Assembly (NCBI RefSeq): GCF_018224925.1
Contig: NZ_JAGTUF010000006.1
Location: 1-64,000 of the forward strand
Length of the DNA stretch: 64,000 nt
Direction: 5' to 3'
Source of the DNA: Magnetospirillum sulfuroxidans
GTDB taxonomy: Bacteria; Pseudomonadota; Alphaproteobacteria; Rhodospirillales; Magnetospirillaceae
Shown here: positions 49,403-58,118 of the stretch, piece by piece
How positions within the stretch are numbered: the first letter of the stretch is position 1
Layout: each line of letters opens with the position of its first letter
Notes under the pieces: model-generated
Seen by the model: the letters and a program-made list of their open reading frames with translations, nothing else
What the model was told of the DNA's origin: nothing
The model's database searches: none
Position numbers and translations under genes: made by a program

Positions 49403-50155
49403 ATGATGCGTAAGATCAAGACAGTTTTATTGATCTTGGCGGCCATGGTCATGGCATCGCCCGTCTGCGCTCGCGATTTGGTCGTCGGGGTCGAGGAACA
49501 GGAATATTACCCCTTATTCGCCGTGCGAGAGGGCGATTACGTCGGCACGGCGCGGGAAATTCTCGATGCCTTTGCCCATGCCCAGGGACACCGCCTGATT
49601 TATCGGCCCTTGCCCATCGACCGTCTGTTCAGCGAATTGGTGAGTGGGAGGATCGATCTGAAATTTCCCGATAACGCCCAGTGGGGCGGCGATTTCAAGG
49701 CCGGGCGAAGCATCGCCTACAGCAAGCCGGTGGTCGCCTCTCTGGATGGCGTCATGGTACGGCCGATGAATTTGGGGCGCGGTGCCTCGGCCATCCGGGT
49801 GTTGGGCACGGTGTCGGGGTTCCAACCGCTCGGCTGGAAGGACCGCATCGCCGATGGCTCGGTCGCGCTGAGGGCGCAGACCGGGGTGGAAGACCTGCTC
49901 AAGCAGGCCGCCACCGGCAAAGTGGACGGCGCCTATGTCAGTGTCGCTGTCGCCAATTATGCCCTGGCGCGGTTGCTGGATATGGATGGGGCTTTGGTTT
50001 TCGACGCCAGCCTGCCCCATATCCGAGGTTCTTATCATCTCTCATCATTCACGCAACCAGAGATTATCCGCGCATTTGATCAATGGTTGATGGAAAACGC
50101 CGCTCTGGTCGAATCGGTCAAACTCAGGATGAACGCGGAAAAAGGCATCAAGTGA
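49403..50155 (+). CDS. Periplasmic solute-binding protein (family 3 type), copy 1
   Basis: A 250-residue exported binding protein. A signal peptide ends near VCA-RD, followed by a PBP2 fold (LVVGVEEQEYYPLFAVREGDY; later VDGAYVSVAVANYALARLL). It looks like the amino-acid/family-3 binding proteins but lacks any neighbouring permease, so a sensing role or a distant transporter is possible. It is followed by a clear paralogue, about 50% alike by eye. Confidence 0.82.
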   Translation: MMRKIKTVLLILAAMVMASPVCARDLVVGVEEQEYYPLFAVREGDYVGTAREILDAFAHAQGHRLIYRPLPIDRLFSELVSGRIDLKFPDNAQWGGDFKAGRSIAYSKPVVASLDGVMVRPMNLGRGASAIRVLGTVSGFQPLGWKDRIADGSVALRAQTGVEDLLKQAATGKVDGAYVSVAVANYALARLLDMDGALVFDASLPHIRGSYHLSSFTQPEIIRAFDQWLMENAALVESVKLRMNAEKGIK

Positions 50156-50213
50156 CTTGCCGAGTGTTGTGCGTTGGTGTTCATTGAGCCGTCGAGAAAA
50201 GAGGATTGGTGAG

Positions 50214-50963
50214 ATGAAGCGCCTTGGATTGGCCTTGTTTATCATGTGCGCAATGACGGGAATTGCCCAGGCCGCGCCGCGCGAACTGGTCATCGGCGTC
50301 GAGGATATTGAATATTATCCGCTCTACGCCATCCGCGATGGCGAATATGTCGGGGTCATGCGCGAGATCGTCGATGCTTTCGCTCGGGCCAAGGATTACC
50401 ACGTCACCTATCGGGCCTTGCCGATCAAGCGGCTTTATGCCGAGTTGGCCGGCGGCGGCATCGACGTCAAGCTGCCCGACAATCCCGGCTGGGGCACCGA
50501 GGCCAAGGCCGGGCTGACCATGACCTACAGCAAGCCGCTGGTATCCTATATTGACGGCGTCGTCGTCCGTCCCGGCTCCATCGCCAGGCAGGCGGACCAG
50601 TTTCGCACGCTTGGCACCGTGGCCGGCTTTACCCCGCTGGCGTGGGCGGATCGGGTCAAGGCCGACAAGGTGGCGCTGAAGGAAAATCCGCGGATGGAAT
50701 TGCTGCTGCGCCAGACCGTGGTCGGCCATGTGGACGGCGCCTATGTCAACGTGGCGGTCGCCCACCACGTGCTGAACAATATCTTGAACATGCCCGGCGC
50801 CTTGGTCTTCAACTCGGCCTTACCGCATTCCCGCGATTATTATTATCTATCGACCAGTCGGCACCCGCAGGTGGTCGCGGAGTTCAATGCCTGGTTGAAA
50901 GAGAATCCGCAGATGGTCAAGGATATCAAGGACCGCTTTGGCGCCGAAAAAGGGGCGGAGTAA
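50214..50963 (+). CDS. Periplasmic solute-binding protein (family 3 type), copy 2
   Basis: A 249-residue paralogue of the preceding gene: signal peptide MKRLGLALFIMCAMTGIAQA, then the same layout (LVIGVEDIEYYPLYAIRDGEY; VDGAYVNVAVAHHVLNNIL). The near-identical N-terminal YYPL motif suggests related ligands. ATG 50214 follows GAGGATTGGTGAG. Its last codons form the left arm of the terminator that serves the convergent Cache gene. Confidence 0.82.
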   Translation: MKRLGLALFIMCAMTGIAQAAPRELVIGVEDIEYYPLYAIRDGEYVGVMREIVDAFARAKDYHVTYRALPIKRLYAELAGGGIDVKLPDNPGWGTEAKAGLTMTYSKPLVSYIDGVVVRPGSIARQADQFRTLGTVAGFTPLAWADRVKADKVALKENPRMELLLRQTVVGHVDGAYVNVAVAHHVLNNILNMPGALVFNSALPHSRDYYYLSTSRHPQVVAEFNAWLKENPQMVKDIKDRFGAEKGAE

Positions 50964-50971
50964 CCGCCCCT
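50947..50971 (-). terminator. Intrinsic terminator of the secreted Cache gene
   Basis: AGGGGCGG (50951-50958) and CCGCCCCT (50964-50971) form a perfect 8-bp stem with a 5-base loop containing the binding-protein stop codon. Read on the minus strand the hairpin is followed by TTTTT, a standard intrinsic terminator 10 bases beyond the Cache gene's stop. Confidence 0.8.
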
Positions 50972-50980
50972 CTTGGGGGC

Positions 50981-51463
50981 TCAGCGGTGATAAAAGCCGG
51001 CGCCGACGACGTAATCGCCGACCTGGACCACGTATGAGGTCTTGTTTTCCAGCTTGCCGGTGGCCGGGTTCTTCCACAGGTAATCGACCATCCCCGACCC
51101 GTTGCGCTTGGCTTTCTTGATGATTTCCTGAACCAGCTTCAAGCCGGCGGCGTCGGTCATTTCCCAAGCGTCCGAGCCGGTGCGTTCCGGGCGGAAGCCG
51201 GTGGCTTTGTAGACGCCCTTGGCATCGAAGGCGAAGACGTAAAGATCGTTTTGGATCCACTTCCCCTTGGGGTCGTTGAAGGCCTCGAAGGCTTTTTCCG
51301 CGCCGACCTTTTTCATGAAGGCGACGGCGTCATCGACCAGGGTTTGCACCTGTTCGTAACCATGGTGAACGATTGGGGCCGGCGCATTGGCGTCGGCGGC
51401 CCAGACCGGCGGCGCCAGCATCAGCGCCACCAGCAACGCCACGCTCAAGCGGTTGGAAAACAT
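50981..51463 (-). CDS. Free-standing secreted Cache-domain protein
   Basis: A 160-residue protein with a signal peptide (residues about 1-23) and one single-Cache domain (LYVFAFDAKGVYKATGF; GSGMVDYLWKNPATGKLENK; YVVQVGDYVVGAGFYHR). This is the sensor module seen inside chemoreceptors, here without transmembrane or signalling domain. It may bind a ligand for another sensor. Start ATG follows GGGGAGG. Confidence 0.85.
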   Translation of the reverse strand: MFSNRLSVALLVALMLAPPVWAADANAPAPIVHHGYEQVQTLVDDAVAFMKKVGAEKAFEAFNDPKGKWIQNDLYVFAFDAKGVYKATGFRPERTGSDAWEMTDAAGLKLVQEIIKKAKRNGSGMVDYLWKNPATGKLENKTSYVVQVGDYVVGAGFYHR

Positions 51464-51595
51464 AGATCAGCCTCCCCTTCATTATGATTTCGACCATTCT
51501 AATATAGCTTCGCCAGGAAACAAAAGGCCGGTTGAACGGTCTGGACTTTCGTCGGCAGGACACGGGGTCTTAAGGGGTGCTATAAGCGCCCGATC

Positions 51596-52978
51596 ATGAA
51601 CACATCCCCGTCACGCTGGCGGGCCGAGGCGGCGGCCATGTTGTCGCTGGGCTGGCCCATTATCCTTACCAATCTGGCCCAGATCGCCATCGGCACCACC
51701 GACACGGTGATGATGGGATGGTTGGGGCCGACGGATCTGGCCGCCGGAACCTTGGGCGCCAACCTGTATTTCGGCTGGTTCGTCATGGGCATCGGGCTGG
51801 TGTTGGGGACGTCGCCCATGCTGGCCCAGACCCTGGGGGCGCGGCGGCACGCTGTGCGCGAATGTCGGCGGATCGTCCGTCAAGGATTGTGGCTGGCGGG
51901 ATTATATAGTCTGCCGGTGTGGGTGGTGTTGTGGCACACCGAGACGATTTTGGGATTTTTGGGCCAAGACCCTGCCCTGACCGTCACCGCCGGAGCCTAT
52001 GGCCGGGCGGTGATGTGGGGATTGCTGCCGGCCTTGGGGATGATCGCGCTGCGTTCGTTCATCGCGGCGCAGGAACGGCCCCGCGCCGCCATGGTGGTCA
52101 CCGTGCTGGCGGTTGGCTTGAACGCCGGGGTCAATTGGCTGTTGATGTTTGGTCATTGGGGCCTGCCGGCCATGGGGGTGGTTGGCGCCGGGGTGGCCTC
52201 CAGCCTGTCCAATGCCTTCATGTTCATTGCCTTGCTGGGGTTCATCCTGGCTGACCGGCGTTTCCGCCGTTTTCATCTGTTGGGCCGTCTGTGGCGGTCG
52301 GATTGGCCGAAATTCAAGGAATTGCTGCGGGTCGGCGGCCCCATGGGGCTGGCCATGGGGTTCGAGGTCTCGGGCTTCAACGCCGCCGCCTTTCTGATGG
52401 GGGTGATCGACGCGCCATCCCTGGCCGCCCACGCCATCGCCCTCCAGGTGGCTTCGGTCACCTTCATGGTGCCCATGGGGCTGGCCCAGGCGGCGACCGT
52501 GCGGGTCGGGCTGGCCGCCGGCGCCGGCAATGCCGACGGCGTGCGCAAGGCCGGCTGGACCGCCTTGGTTCTGAGCAGCGGCTTCATGGTGCTGATGGCG
52601 GTGGTGCTGATCGTCTGGCCCCAGGCCATTGTCAGCGCTTTCCTTGACCTTGAGCGGCCGGATACGGCGGTGGTGCTGTCCCACGCCTTGGTGTTCCTGG
52701 CCGTGGCGGCTTTGTTCCAGGTGGTTGATGGCGCCCAAGTGGTTGGCGCCGGCGCCTTGCGCGGCCTCAAGGATACCCGCGTGCCGATGATCTTCGCCGG
52801 TTTGGGCTATTGGGGGCTGGGGATCCCCATCGGCGCTCTGTTGGCCTTTGGCGCCGGCATGGGGGGCTTGGGCATCTGGATCGGTCTGGCGATCGGTCTG
52901 GCGGTGGTGGCGGCGCTGGTCACCCTGCGGTGGAGCCTGCGCCGCCGCCTGGATCTGCTTAAGCCATATTGTCCTTAA
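51596..52978 (+). CDS. MATE-family efflux transporter
   Basis: A 460-residue protein with twelve predicted transmembrane helices in two bundles, of the NorM-type multidrug and toxin extrusion family (LGWPIILTNLAQIAIGTTDTVMMGWLG; second half VSGFNAAAFLMGVIDAPSLAAHAIALQ). It would exchange Na+ or H+ for cationic drugs; substrate is not determined. Its last 20 bases overlap the convergent hydrolase gene. Confidence 0.9.
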   Translation: MNTSPSRWRAEAAAMLSLGWPIILTNLAQIAIGTTDTVMMGWLGPTDLAAGTLGANLYFGWFVMGIGLVLGTSPMLAQTLGARRHAVRECRRIVRQGLWLAGLYSLPVWVVLWHTETILGFLGQDPALTVTAGAYGRAVMWGLLPALGMIALRSFIAAQERPRAAMVVTVLAVGLNAGVNWLLMFGHWGLPAMGVVGAGVASSLSNAFMFIALLGFILADRRFRRFHLLGRLWRSDWPKFKELLRVGGPMGLAMGFEVSGFNAAAFLMGVIDAPSLAAHAIALQVASVTFMVPMGLAQAATVRVGLAAGAGNADGVRKAGWTALVLSSGFMVLMAVVLIVWPQAIVSAFLDLERPDTAVVLSHALVFLAVAALFQVVDGAQVVGAGALRGLKDTRVPMIFAGLGYWGLGIPIGALLAFGAGMGGLGIWIGLAIGLAVVAALVTLRWSLRRRLDLLKPYCP

Positions 52979-53801
52979 GCCAGGCTTGCAGGCGGTTCCA
53001 TCCGTCTTTGGCCGCTTCCTCGCGGTAGCTGGGGCGGTAATCGGCGTGGAAAGCGTGCGGGGCGTCGGGGTAGACGACGATCTCGGTCTTGACCTTGGCG
53101 GCCTTGGCCGCCTCACGCATGAGGGCGATGCTGTCTTGGCTGATGCCTTGGTCGGCGCCGCCATAAAGTCCAAGAACCGGGGCCTTCAATTGCGCCGCCA
53201 AGTCCAGCGGATGATGCGGGGTCATTGCGGTCGCCTCGCCCGTCAACTTGCCGTACCAGGCCACCGCCGCCCGCAATGTGGGGTTATGGGCGGCATAGAG
53301 CCAGGAAATCCGCCCGCCCCAGCAAAAGCCGGTGATGGCCAGACGATGGGGGTCACCGCCATTGGCGCCGGCCCAGGCGGCGGCGGCGTCGAGGTCGGTC
53401 AGCACCTGGCGATCGGGGACCTTGGCGACGATGGTTTTCAACAGCGTGGGGATGTCGGCGATGGTCGAGGGATCGCCTTGACGGACATAGAGTTCCGGGG
53501 CGATGGCCAGATAGCCCAGCTTGGCCAGCCGACGGCAGACATCGCGGATATGTTCGTGCACGCCAAAGATTTCCTGAACCACCAAGACGGTGGGCAGGGC
53601 GCCGGCCTGCGCCGGCCGGGCGACATAGGCCGGCAACTCGCCGATCATCACCGGGCCGACGCTCAGGCCCATGGCGTCGGTGGTGATGGCTTCGGCGTGG
53701 ACCGGGCCGGCGGCCATGGCGAAGCCGGTTGCGGCCAGCGCCGTGCCGATAAAGTTCCGGCGGCTGAAAGCGGGGTTCAGGCTTTTCATGTCTTCGTGCA
53801 T
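52959..53801 (-). CDS. Tat-exported dienelactone hydrolase family protein
   Basis: A 280-residue alpha/beta hydrolase. The N-terminus carries a twin-arginine signal (SRRNFIGTALAATGFAMAAG), so it should be exported folded. The catalytic Cys of dienelactone hydrolases is in ITGFCWGGRISWLYA, with Asp in YGGADQGIS and His in PDAPHAFHADYRPSY. The family hydrolyses dienelactone in chlorocatechol degradation, but many members act on other esters. Start ATG 53801 follows GGGAGATC. Confidence 0.9.
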   Translation of the reverse strand: MHEDMKSLNPAFSRRNFIGTALAATGFAMAAGPVHAEAITTDAMGLSVGPVMIGELPAYVARPAQAGALPTVLVVQEIFGVHEHIRDVCRRLAKLGYLAIAPELYVRQGDPSTIADIPTLLKTIVAKVPDRQVLTDLDAAAAWAGANGGDPHRLAITGFCWGGRISWLYAAHNPTLRAAVAWYGKLTGEATAMTPHHPLDLAAQLKAPVLGLYGGADQGISQDSIALMREAAKAAKVKTEIVVYPDAPHAFHADYRPSYREEAAKDGWNRLQAWLKDNMA

Positions 53802-53931
53802 CGCGAGATCTCCCTTTGGCTGCCCTGAGTGTGGGGACGTCTTGGCGCAATTGAAAGGGGGGCTTGACCATTGTCAGATCGCCGTGACCGAAACGGGCCT
53901 AAACTGCCGCTTTCCATCGGGGGGAAGTCCC

Positions 53932-54375
53932 ATGATCCGCCGTCTTGTCTTGTGCGCCTGCCTTGCCATCCTTCCCATTTCCGCCGCCGGGGCGGAACAG
54001 ATCGGGTGTCCCGATCTGGCGCAAGCGGTTCAAGTGGGCGATTGTCCCTCCGAGGCGCAGCTGAAGTACAGCTATGCCGGCTATTGCAGCGACGACGCCC
54101 GCATGTATGACAAGGATAACGGCAACACCTGCGTGACGCTGGAGGACTTCAAGAAGCTGAAAAACCACGCCCTGTGGGAAGCCGGCGATTTTCAGGGCTA
54201 TCTGCATTGTGGCCGCACGCCGGAGCAAACCCGAGCGCTGAAACTGACCGAGGTCAAGGTCGCCCCTGCCGGCAAGCTGACAAGGGTGGTGTGCACCTAT
54301 GAAGATGGCGCTCAGATGGTGTTGCGCACCCGTCGCGCCTGTACCGAGGCCGAGGGAAAGATCACCTGCGATTAG
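53932..54375 (+). CDS. Small secreted Cys-containing protein, unknown
   Basis: A 147-residue protein with a clean signal peptide (MIRRLVLCACLAILPISAAGA, cleaved near AGA-EQ) and a mature region with seven cysteines (CPDLAQAVQVGDC, YCSDDARMYDKDNGNTC, and four-fifths of the way to the end RRACTEAEGKITCD), probably disulfide-bonded. I do not recognise a family. ATG 53932 follows GGGGGGAAG. It converges on rlmJ with a 4-base overlap. Confidence 0.7.
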   Translation: MIRRLVLCACLAILPISAAGAEQIGCPDLAQAVQVGDCPSEAQLKYSYAGYCSDDARMYDKDNGNTCVTLEDFKKLKNHALWEAGDFQGYLHCGRTPEQTRALKLTEVKVAPAGKLTRVVCTYEDGAQMVLRTRRACTEAEGKITCD

Positions 54376-55214
54376 GCGTTGTCGGGCACAACCCAGTGCA
54401 AGCGTGAATGGGCGTCGGCCTCGCCCATGACGCCGGCCAGCCATGGCATCAATCGGCCCAATGCCTGGTCCAGCTTCCACGGCGGATTAATGACCACCAA
54501 GCCGCAGCCGTTCAGGCGGTCGGGGGCGTCTCCGCCCCTGATCCAGATGTCGGCGGCGATGGTTTTCGGCAGTCCAAGCATGGCGAGGTCGGCATGGAAA
54601 CGGTCGATGACGTCGCGGGCCTTGATCGGATACCACAGGGCATAAAGCCCGGTGGGCCAGCGCTTCATCGCCTCGATCAGGCCTTTGCGCATGCGCTGGA
54701 ATTCGTCGCGCACCTCGAAAGGCGGGTCGATCAGCACCAAACCGCGCCGTTCCGGTGGTGGCAGCAGGGCCTTAAGGCCGTCATAGCCATCGCGGTGATG
54801 GACGCCGACCCGGCGGTCGGCGGCGAAGCGGGCGCGCAATTCCTCGGCATCTTCCGGGTGCAATTCGCACAGGGCCAGCCGGTCGTGGGGGCGTGCTGCC
54901 AGGGCGGCGATCATCGGTGAGCCGGGGTAATAGCGCAGGCCGCCATCGGGGTTGAGGCTGTGGATCGCCGCCAGGAAGGGCGCCAGCTCTTCCGGCGGGG
55001 CGGCGGCGGCCAAAACCTTGGCGATGCCGTTTTGCCATTCGCCGGTCTTTTCCGCCTGCACCGAGGCAAGGTCATAGGCGCCGATACCGGCATGGCTGTC
55101 CAGATAGGCATAGGCCGCCTCCTTGCGCTTGAGGTGCTCAAGGATCAGGGCCAGGGCGGCGTGTTTGTGGACGTCGGCAAAATTGCCGGCGTGGTATGCG
55201 TGTCGGTAATTCAT
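54372..55214 (-). CDS. rlmJ: 23S rRNA (adenine(2030)-N6)-methyltransferase
   Basis: A 280-residue SAM methyltransferase of the RlmJ family, which methylates A2030 of 23S rRNA. The N-terminus MNYRHAYHAGNFADVHKHA is nearly diagnostic. The catalytic NPPY-type motif appears as VLIDPPFEV, and YLDSHAGIGAYDL forms part of the SAM region. Monocistronic as far as can be seen. Confidence 0.94.
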   Translation of the reverse strand: MNYRHAYHAGNFADVHKHAALALILEHLKRKEAAYAYLDSHAGIGAYDLASVQAEKTGEWQNGIAKVLAAAAPPEELAPFLAAIHSLNPDGGLRYYPGSPMIAALAARPHDRLALCELHPEDAEELRARFAADRRVGVHHRDGYDGLKALLPPPERRGLVLIDPPFEVRDEFQRMRKGLIEAMKRWPTGLYALWYPIKARDVIDRFHADLAMLGLPKTIAADIWIRGGDAPDRLNGCGLVVINPPWKLDQALGRLMPWLAGVMGEADAHSRLHWVVPDNA

Positions 55215-55512
55215 GGCCCAGGCTTGTGGGCAAAAAACCGGAAAATCGCAAGAAAATTAGCAGCGGCGGCCCTGCGCAGTAATTTTATACAAATTCTAAA
55301 AACAATTGGATTGTGCGTCGCAGCATTTGCGGTTGTCGGCAGTAACCGATGATCGCGTACAAAGCTAAAGTCAGCACTATTCGGCTTGCCCGTAAGTATT
55401 TTTAATTATGGCTTAATGCCTTGGCTCTATATGTTAAACCGCGTGAAGCTGCCTGGGTCACCCCTGTGGCGTCGCCTGAATCGTCATCAACGAGCCGACC
55501 CGTGGGGGGGAC
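55215..55512. other. 298-bp intergenic region, no gene seen
   Basis: A relatively AT-rich gap between divergent rlmJ and the PAS/chemoreceptor pair. I see no convincing open frame, tRNA or terminator. It must hold both promoters, but no -35/-10 pair with correct spacing stands out. GGGGGGGAC just before 55513 serves as the ribosome-binding site. Confidence 0.5.
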
Positions 55513-56037
55513 ATGGCACGAAACGATGTGAAACTGACTGGCGTTGAACGCACCTTCGGAGCTGACGAAATCATCGTCAGCAAGACCGATCTGAAGGGGC
55601 GCCTGATTTATGCCAATGAGGTCTTTTTGCGTTTGGCCAGCTATAGCGAAGCCGAGGTCATCGGTCAGCCGCACAGCCTGATCCGTCATCCGGAAATGCC
55701 GCGCTGCATCTTCAAGTTGCTGTGGGACACCATTCAGTCCAGACGGGAATGCTTTGCCTATGTGGTCAACCGTTCCAAGAACGGCGACCATTACTGGGTG
55801 TTGGCCCATATCACCCCCACTTTCAATGCCGCGGGCGAGATCGTCAGCTATCATTCCAATCGGCGCGTGCCCAAGCGCGAGGCGATCGCCAAGGCGGAAG
55901 CCTTGTATGCCGAATTGGCGGCAATCGAAAATAAAGCCGACGATCGCAAGAAGGGCATGGAAACGGCCTATCAGGTCTTGAACGATAAGCTGCTGGCGCT
56001 GGGGGTGCCCTACGATGAATTCGTCTTCGCTCTCTAA
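55513..56037 (+). CDS. Aer-type PAS protein (CetB-like)
   Basis: A 174-residue cytoplasmic protein that is one PAS domain plus a helical tail. It closely resembles the FAD-binding PAS of the aerotaxis receptor Aer: [14 protein letters not shown] matches Aer's RHPDMP element and KNGDHYWV matches the conserved FAD-contact region. It has no signalling domain. The adjacent chemoreceptor overlaps it by 23 bases, so the two likely form a split receptor as in Campylobacter CetB/CetA. It would report redox or energy state. Confidence 0.85.
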   Translation: MARNDVKLTGVERTFGADEIIVSKTDLKGRLIYANEVFLRLASYSEAEVIGQPHSLIRHPEMPRCIFKLLWDTIQSRRECFAYVVNRSKNGDHYWVLAHITPTFNAAGEIVSYHSNRRVPKREAIAKAEALYAELAAIENKADDRKKGMETAYQVLNDKLLALGVPYDEFVFAL

Positions 56038-57325
56038 GGCGTGGATCGCCTCGGCCGTGGCCGCCGTCGTTTCGGTGGTCATGCTGGTGCTGCATCTGCT
56101 GGCCGCCGACGCGCTATCGTCCCTTTTGGCCGCCGTTGCCGCGATCTCGACGCTGTTGTCGTTGTGGATGATCCTGCGCACCCGCTCGGCCGTGCATCGG
56201 GCGCGGGCCATCCTGGCCCAGGCCGCCGCGGGCCGGTTGGATTCCCGCGTTGTCGGGATCAGGGAAGCCGGCGTGCTGGGTGATTTGGATCACGCCATCA
56301 ACCGGTTGCTTGATTTGACCGAGGCCTTCACCAAGGAAGCCGACGCCGCCATGGCGATGACCGCCCAAGGCCGCTATTTCCGTCACATCTTGCTGGAAGG
56401 CTTGGTCGGCGAGTTTTCCGATCATGCCCGCCTGATCAACAGCGCGCTGACCAGCATGGAAAACAAATCCAAGGAATTCGTCACCGAGGCGACCGGCGTC
56501 GGCAACACCATCAAGCACATGAGCCAGGCGGTCGCCGCCACGGCCACCGAGTTGGAAGCCACCGCCCAGCAGATGCGCGACATCGCCAACCAGACCAGCA
56601 ACCAATCCTCCACCGTCGCCCGTGCCGCCGAGGATGCCTCGGCCAATGTCGAATCGGTGGCTTCGGCGGCGGAACAGGTCTCGTCCGGCATTCGGGAAGT
56701 GGCTGCCCGTATTCAACAATCGGCCAATATGGCGCAAGACACCGTGCAGGTGGCGGGGCAGACCGATCACGCTATCCAGGGGCTGGCCGATGCCGCTCAA
56801 AAGATCGGCGACGTGGTCAAGATGATCACCGAGATCGCCAGCCAAACCAATCTGCTGGCGCTGAACGCCACCATCGAAGCGGCCCGCGCCGGGGAAGCTG
56901 GCAAGGGCTTCGCCGTCGTCGCCAACGAAGTCAAATCCCTGGCCAATCAGACCAGCCGGGCCACTGACGACATCACCAGCCAGATCGAAAGCATGCGTCA
57001 GGCCACCCGTGGCGCGGTCGATGCCGTGCGCCGCATCGCCGGCATGATCAGCGATATCAATGACAATTCGTCCGGCATCGCCGCGGCCACCGAACAGCAA
57101 TCGGCGGCGGTGGCTGAAATCAGCCGGGCGATCCGCGATGTCGCCGCCGGGGTGCAGACCGTGGCCGGCACCATCAACGAAGTGTCGGAAGTGGCCGGCA
57201 CCGCCACCGAGGCCGCCGATCAGGTCCTGATCGCCGCCGGCGACATGGCGGCGCGGACGGTCGGCATGAACGACGACATCGACGCCTTCATCATTCGGGT
57301 CTGTTCCGGGATGCGGATGCAGTAG
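56015..57325 (+). CDS. Chemoreceptor without periplasmic domain (CetA-like)
   Basis: A 436-residue methyl-accepting protein. Two adjacent transmembrane helices (residues about 9-30 and 33-50) leave no periplasmic sensor. A HAMP-like linker and a signalling coiled coil follow, with the tip [18 protein letters not shown] and [20 protein letters not shown]. It must be driven by another sensor, and the overlapping Aer-type PAS gene is the obvious partner. A very similar signalling domain occurs in the Cache receptor at 11.5 kb. Confidence 0.92.
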   Translation: MNSSSLSKAWIASAVAAVVSVVMLVLHLLAADALSSLLAAVAAISTLLSLWMILRTRSAVHRARAILAQAAAGRLDSRVVGIREAGVLGDLDHAINRLLDLTEAFTKEADAAMAMTAQGRYFRHILLEGLVGEFSDHARLINSALTSMENKSKEFVTEATGVGNTIKHMSQAVAATATELEATAQQMRDIANQTSNQSSTVARAAEDASANVESVASAAEQVSSGIREVAARIQQSANMAQDTVQVAGQTDHAIQGLADAAQKIGDVVKMITEIASQTNLLALNATIEAARAGEAGKGFAVVANEVKSLANQTSRATDDITSQIESMRQATRGAVDAVRRIAGMISDINDNSSGIAAATEQQSAAVAEISRAIRDVAAGVQTVAGTINEVSEVAGTATEAADQVLIAAGDMAARTVGMNDDIDAFIIRVCSGMRMQ

Positions 57326-57402
57326 GCGCGGCCCGTTCAGACGCCACGCGGGGGTATGCGCGAGGCGCGGCCCGTTCCGGGCTCGTTCAGACGCCACGCG
57401 GG
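57324..57402. repeat. Imperfect direct repeat between cetA-like and parA genes
   Basis: AGGCGCGGCCCGTT, then CAGACGCCACGCGGG, occurs at 57324-57352. It recurs at 57363-57402 with an 11-base insertion (CCGGGCTCGTT) between the two parts. The inserted stretch creates a small hairpin GCCCG-TTC-CGGGC. It fills the whole gap between the two convergent stops. Confidence 0.8.
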
Positions 57403-57403
57403 C

Positions 57404-58030
57404 TCAGTCTTGCTTGGCCAGCAGGTCCAGCAACGGCGTCCATTCGGCGGCGTAATCGCGGGCGCGGCGTTCCTTGGCTTCCAGCACCGAGGACCCCAGC
57501 GCCGCCACCGACGGATAGATCTGGCTGTCGCGCAGCCGCGCCACCACCGGAAAACCAAGCGAGGCGAAGAACACATCCAGTTGTTCGGTGGCCTTGAGCC
57601 CGAGGCGCAGGCGGTTGCCGACGATGGCCACCACCCGCTTGTTCTTGCGCACGGCCTTGACCTCGGACAGCTTTTTCAGGAAATGGGCGGTGGCGTCCTG
57701 GTCGAAAGCGCCGGGCAGGACGGGAACCACCACCACGTCGGCGATGGCGATCAAATCCTCGACGTCCTTGTGATGCATGGCCGCCGGGGCGTCGATGACC
57801 AGGCGGTCGATGCCCTTGGGGGCCGAACCCAAATCCTTGGACCAATCGAGGCCGGTCACCACCGGAGCGCTTTCATCGCGGCGTTTCAGCCAGTTCAGCG
57901 ATGATTTCTGGCGATCGCAATCGGCGATGACGGTTTTCAGGCCGGTGGCGGCGAACGAGGACGCCAGATGGGTGGCGATGGTGGTCTTGCCGCACCCGCC
58001 CTTGATATTTCCGACCAGTACCGACAGCAT
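57404..58030 (-). CDS. Orphan ParA/MinD-family ATPase
   Basis: A 208-residue P-loop ATPase. It has the deviant Walker A KGGCGKTTIATHLA, switch I ADCDRQKSSLNWL, and Walker B RLVIDAPAAMH. It is short and has no N-terminal DNA-binding extension, like the orphan ParA proteins that position protein cargoes (for example chemotaxis arrays or carboxysomes). No parB or parS is adjacent. It could belong to the phage-derived region or serve the neighbouring chemoreceptor pair. The start follows AAGGGGGCGGCG. Confidence 0.88.
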   Translation of the reverse strand: MLSVLVGNIKGGCGKTTIATHLASSFAATGLKTVIADCDRQKSSLNWLKRRDESAPVVTGLDWSKDLGSAPKGIDRLVIDAPAAMHHKDVEDLIAIADVVVVPVLPGAFDQDATAHFLKKLSEVKAVRKNKRVVAIVGNRLRLGLKATEQLDVFFASLGFPVVARLRDSQIYPSVAALGSSVLEAKERRARDYAAEWTPLLDLLAKQD

Positions 58031-58073
58031 CGCCGCCCCCTTCTTTCGTCTTTCACGGGGCAGGGTAACACAG

Positions 58074-58113
58074 GCGGCGAGGCGCGAAAGGTGAAGATCG
58101 CGCCCCGCCGCCC
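58074..58113. terminator. Hairpin downstream of the phage module
   Basis: A 14-bp stem with one A-C mismatch (58074-58087 with 58100-58113), loop of 12 bases. It sits just past the scaffold gene's stop, before parA on the same strand. No T-run, so it is only a possible terminator. Confidence 0.4.
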
Positions 58114-58118
58114 TGGAA

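Noticed and set aside
55366-55396. TAAAGTCA and GCCCGTAA resembling a flagellar sigma-28 promoter
   Set aside because: Spacing is about three bases too long and the -10 is poor.
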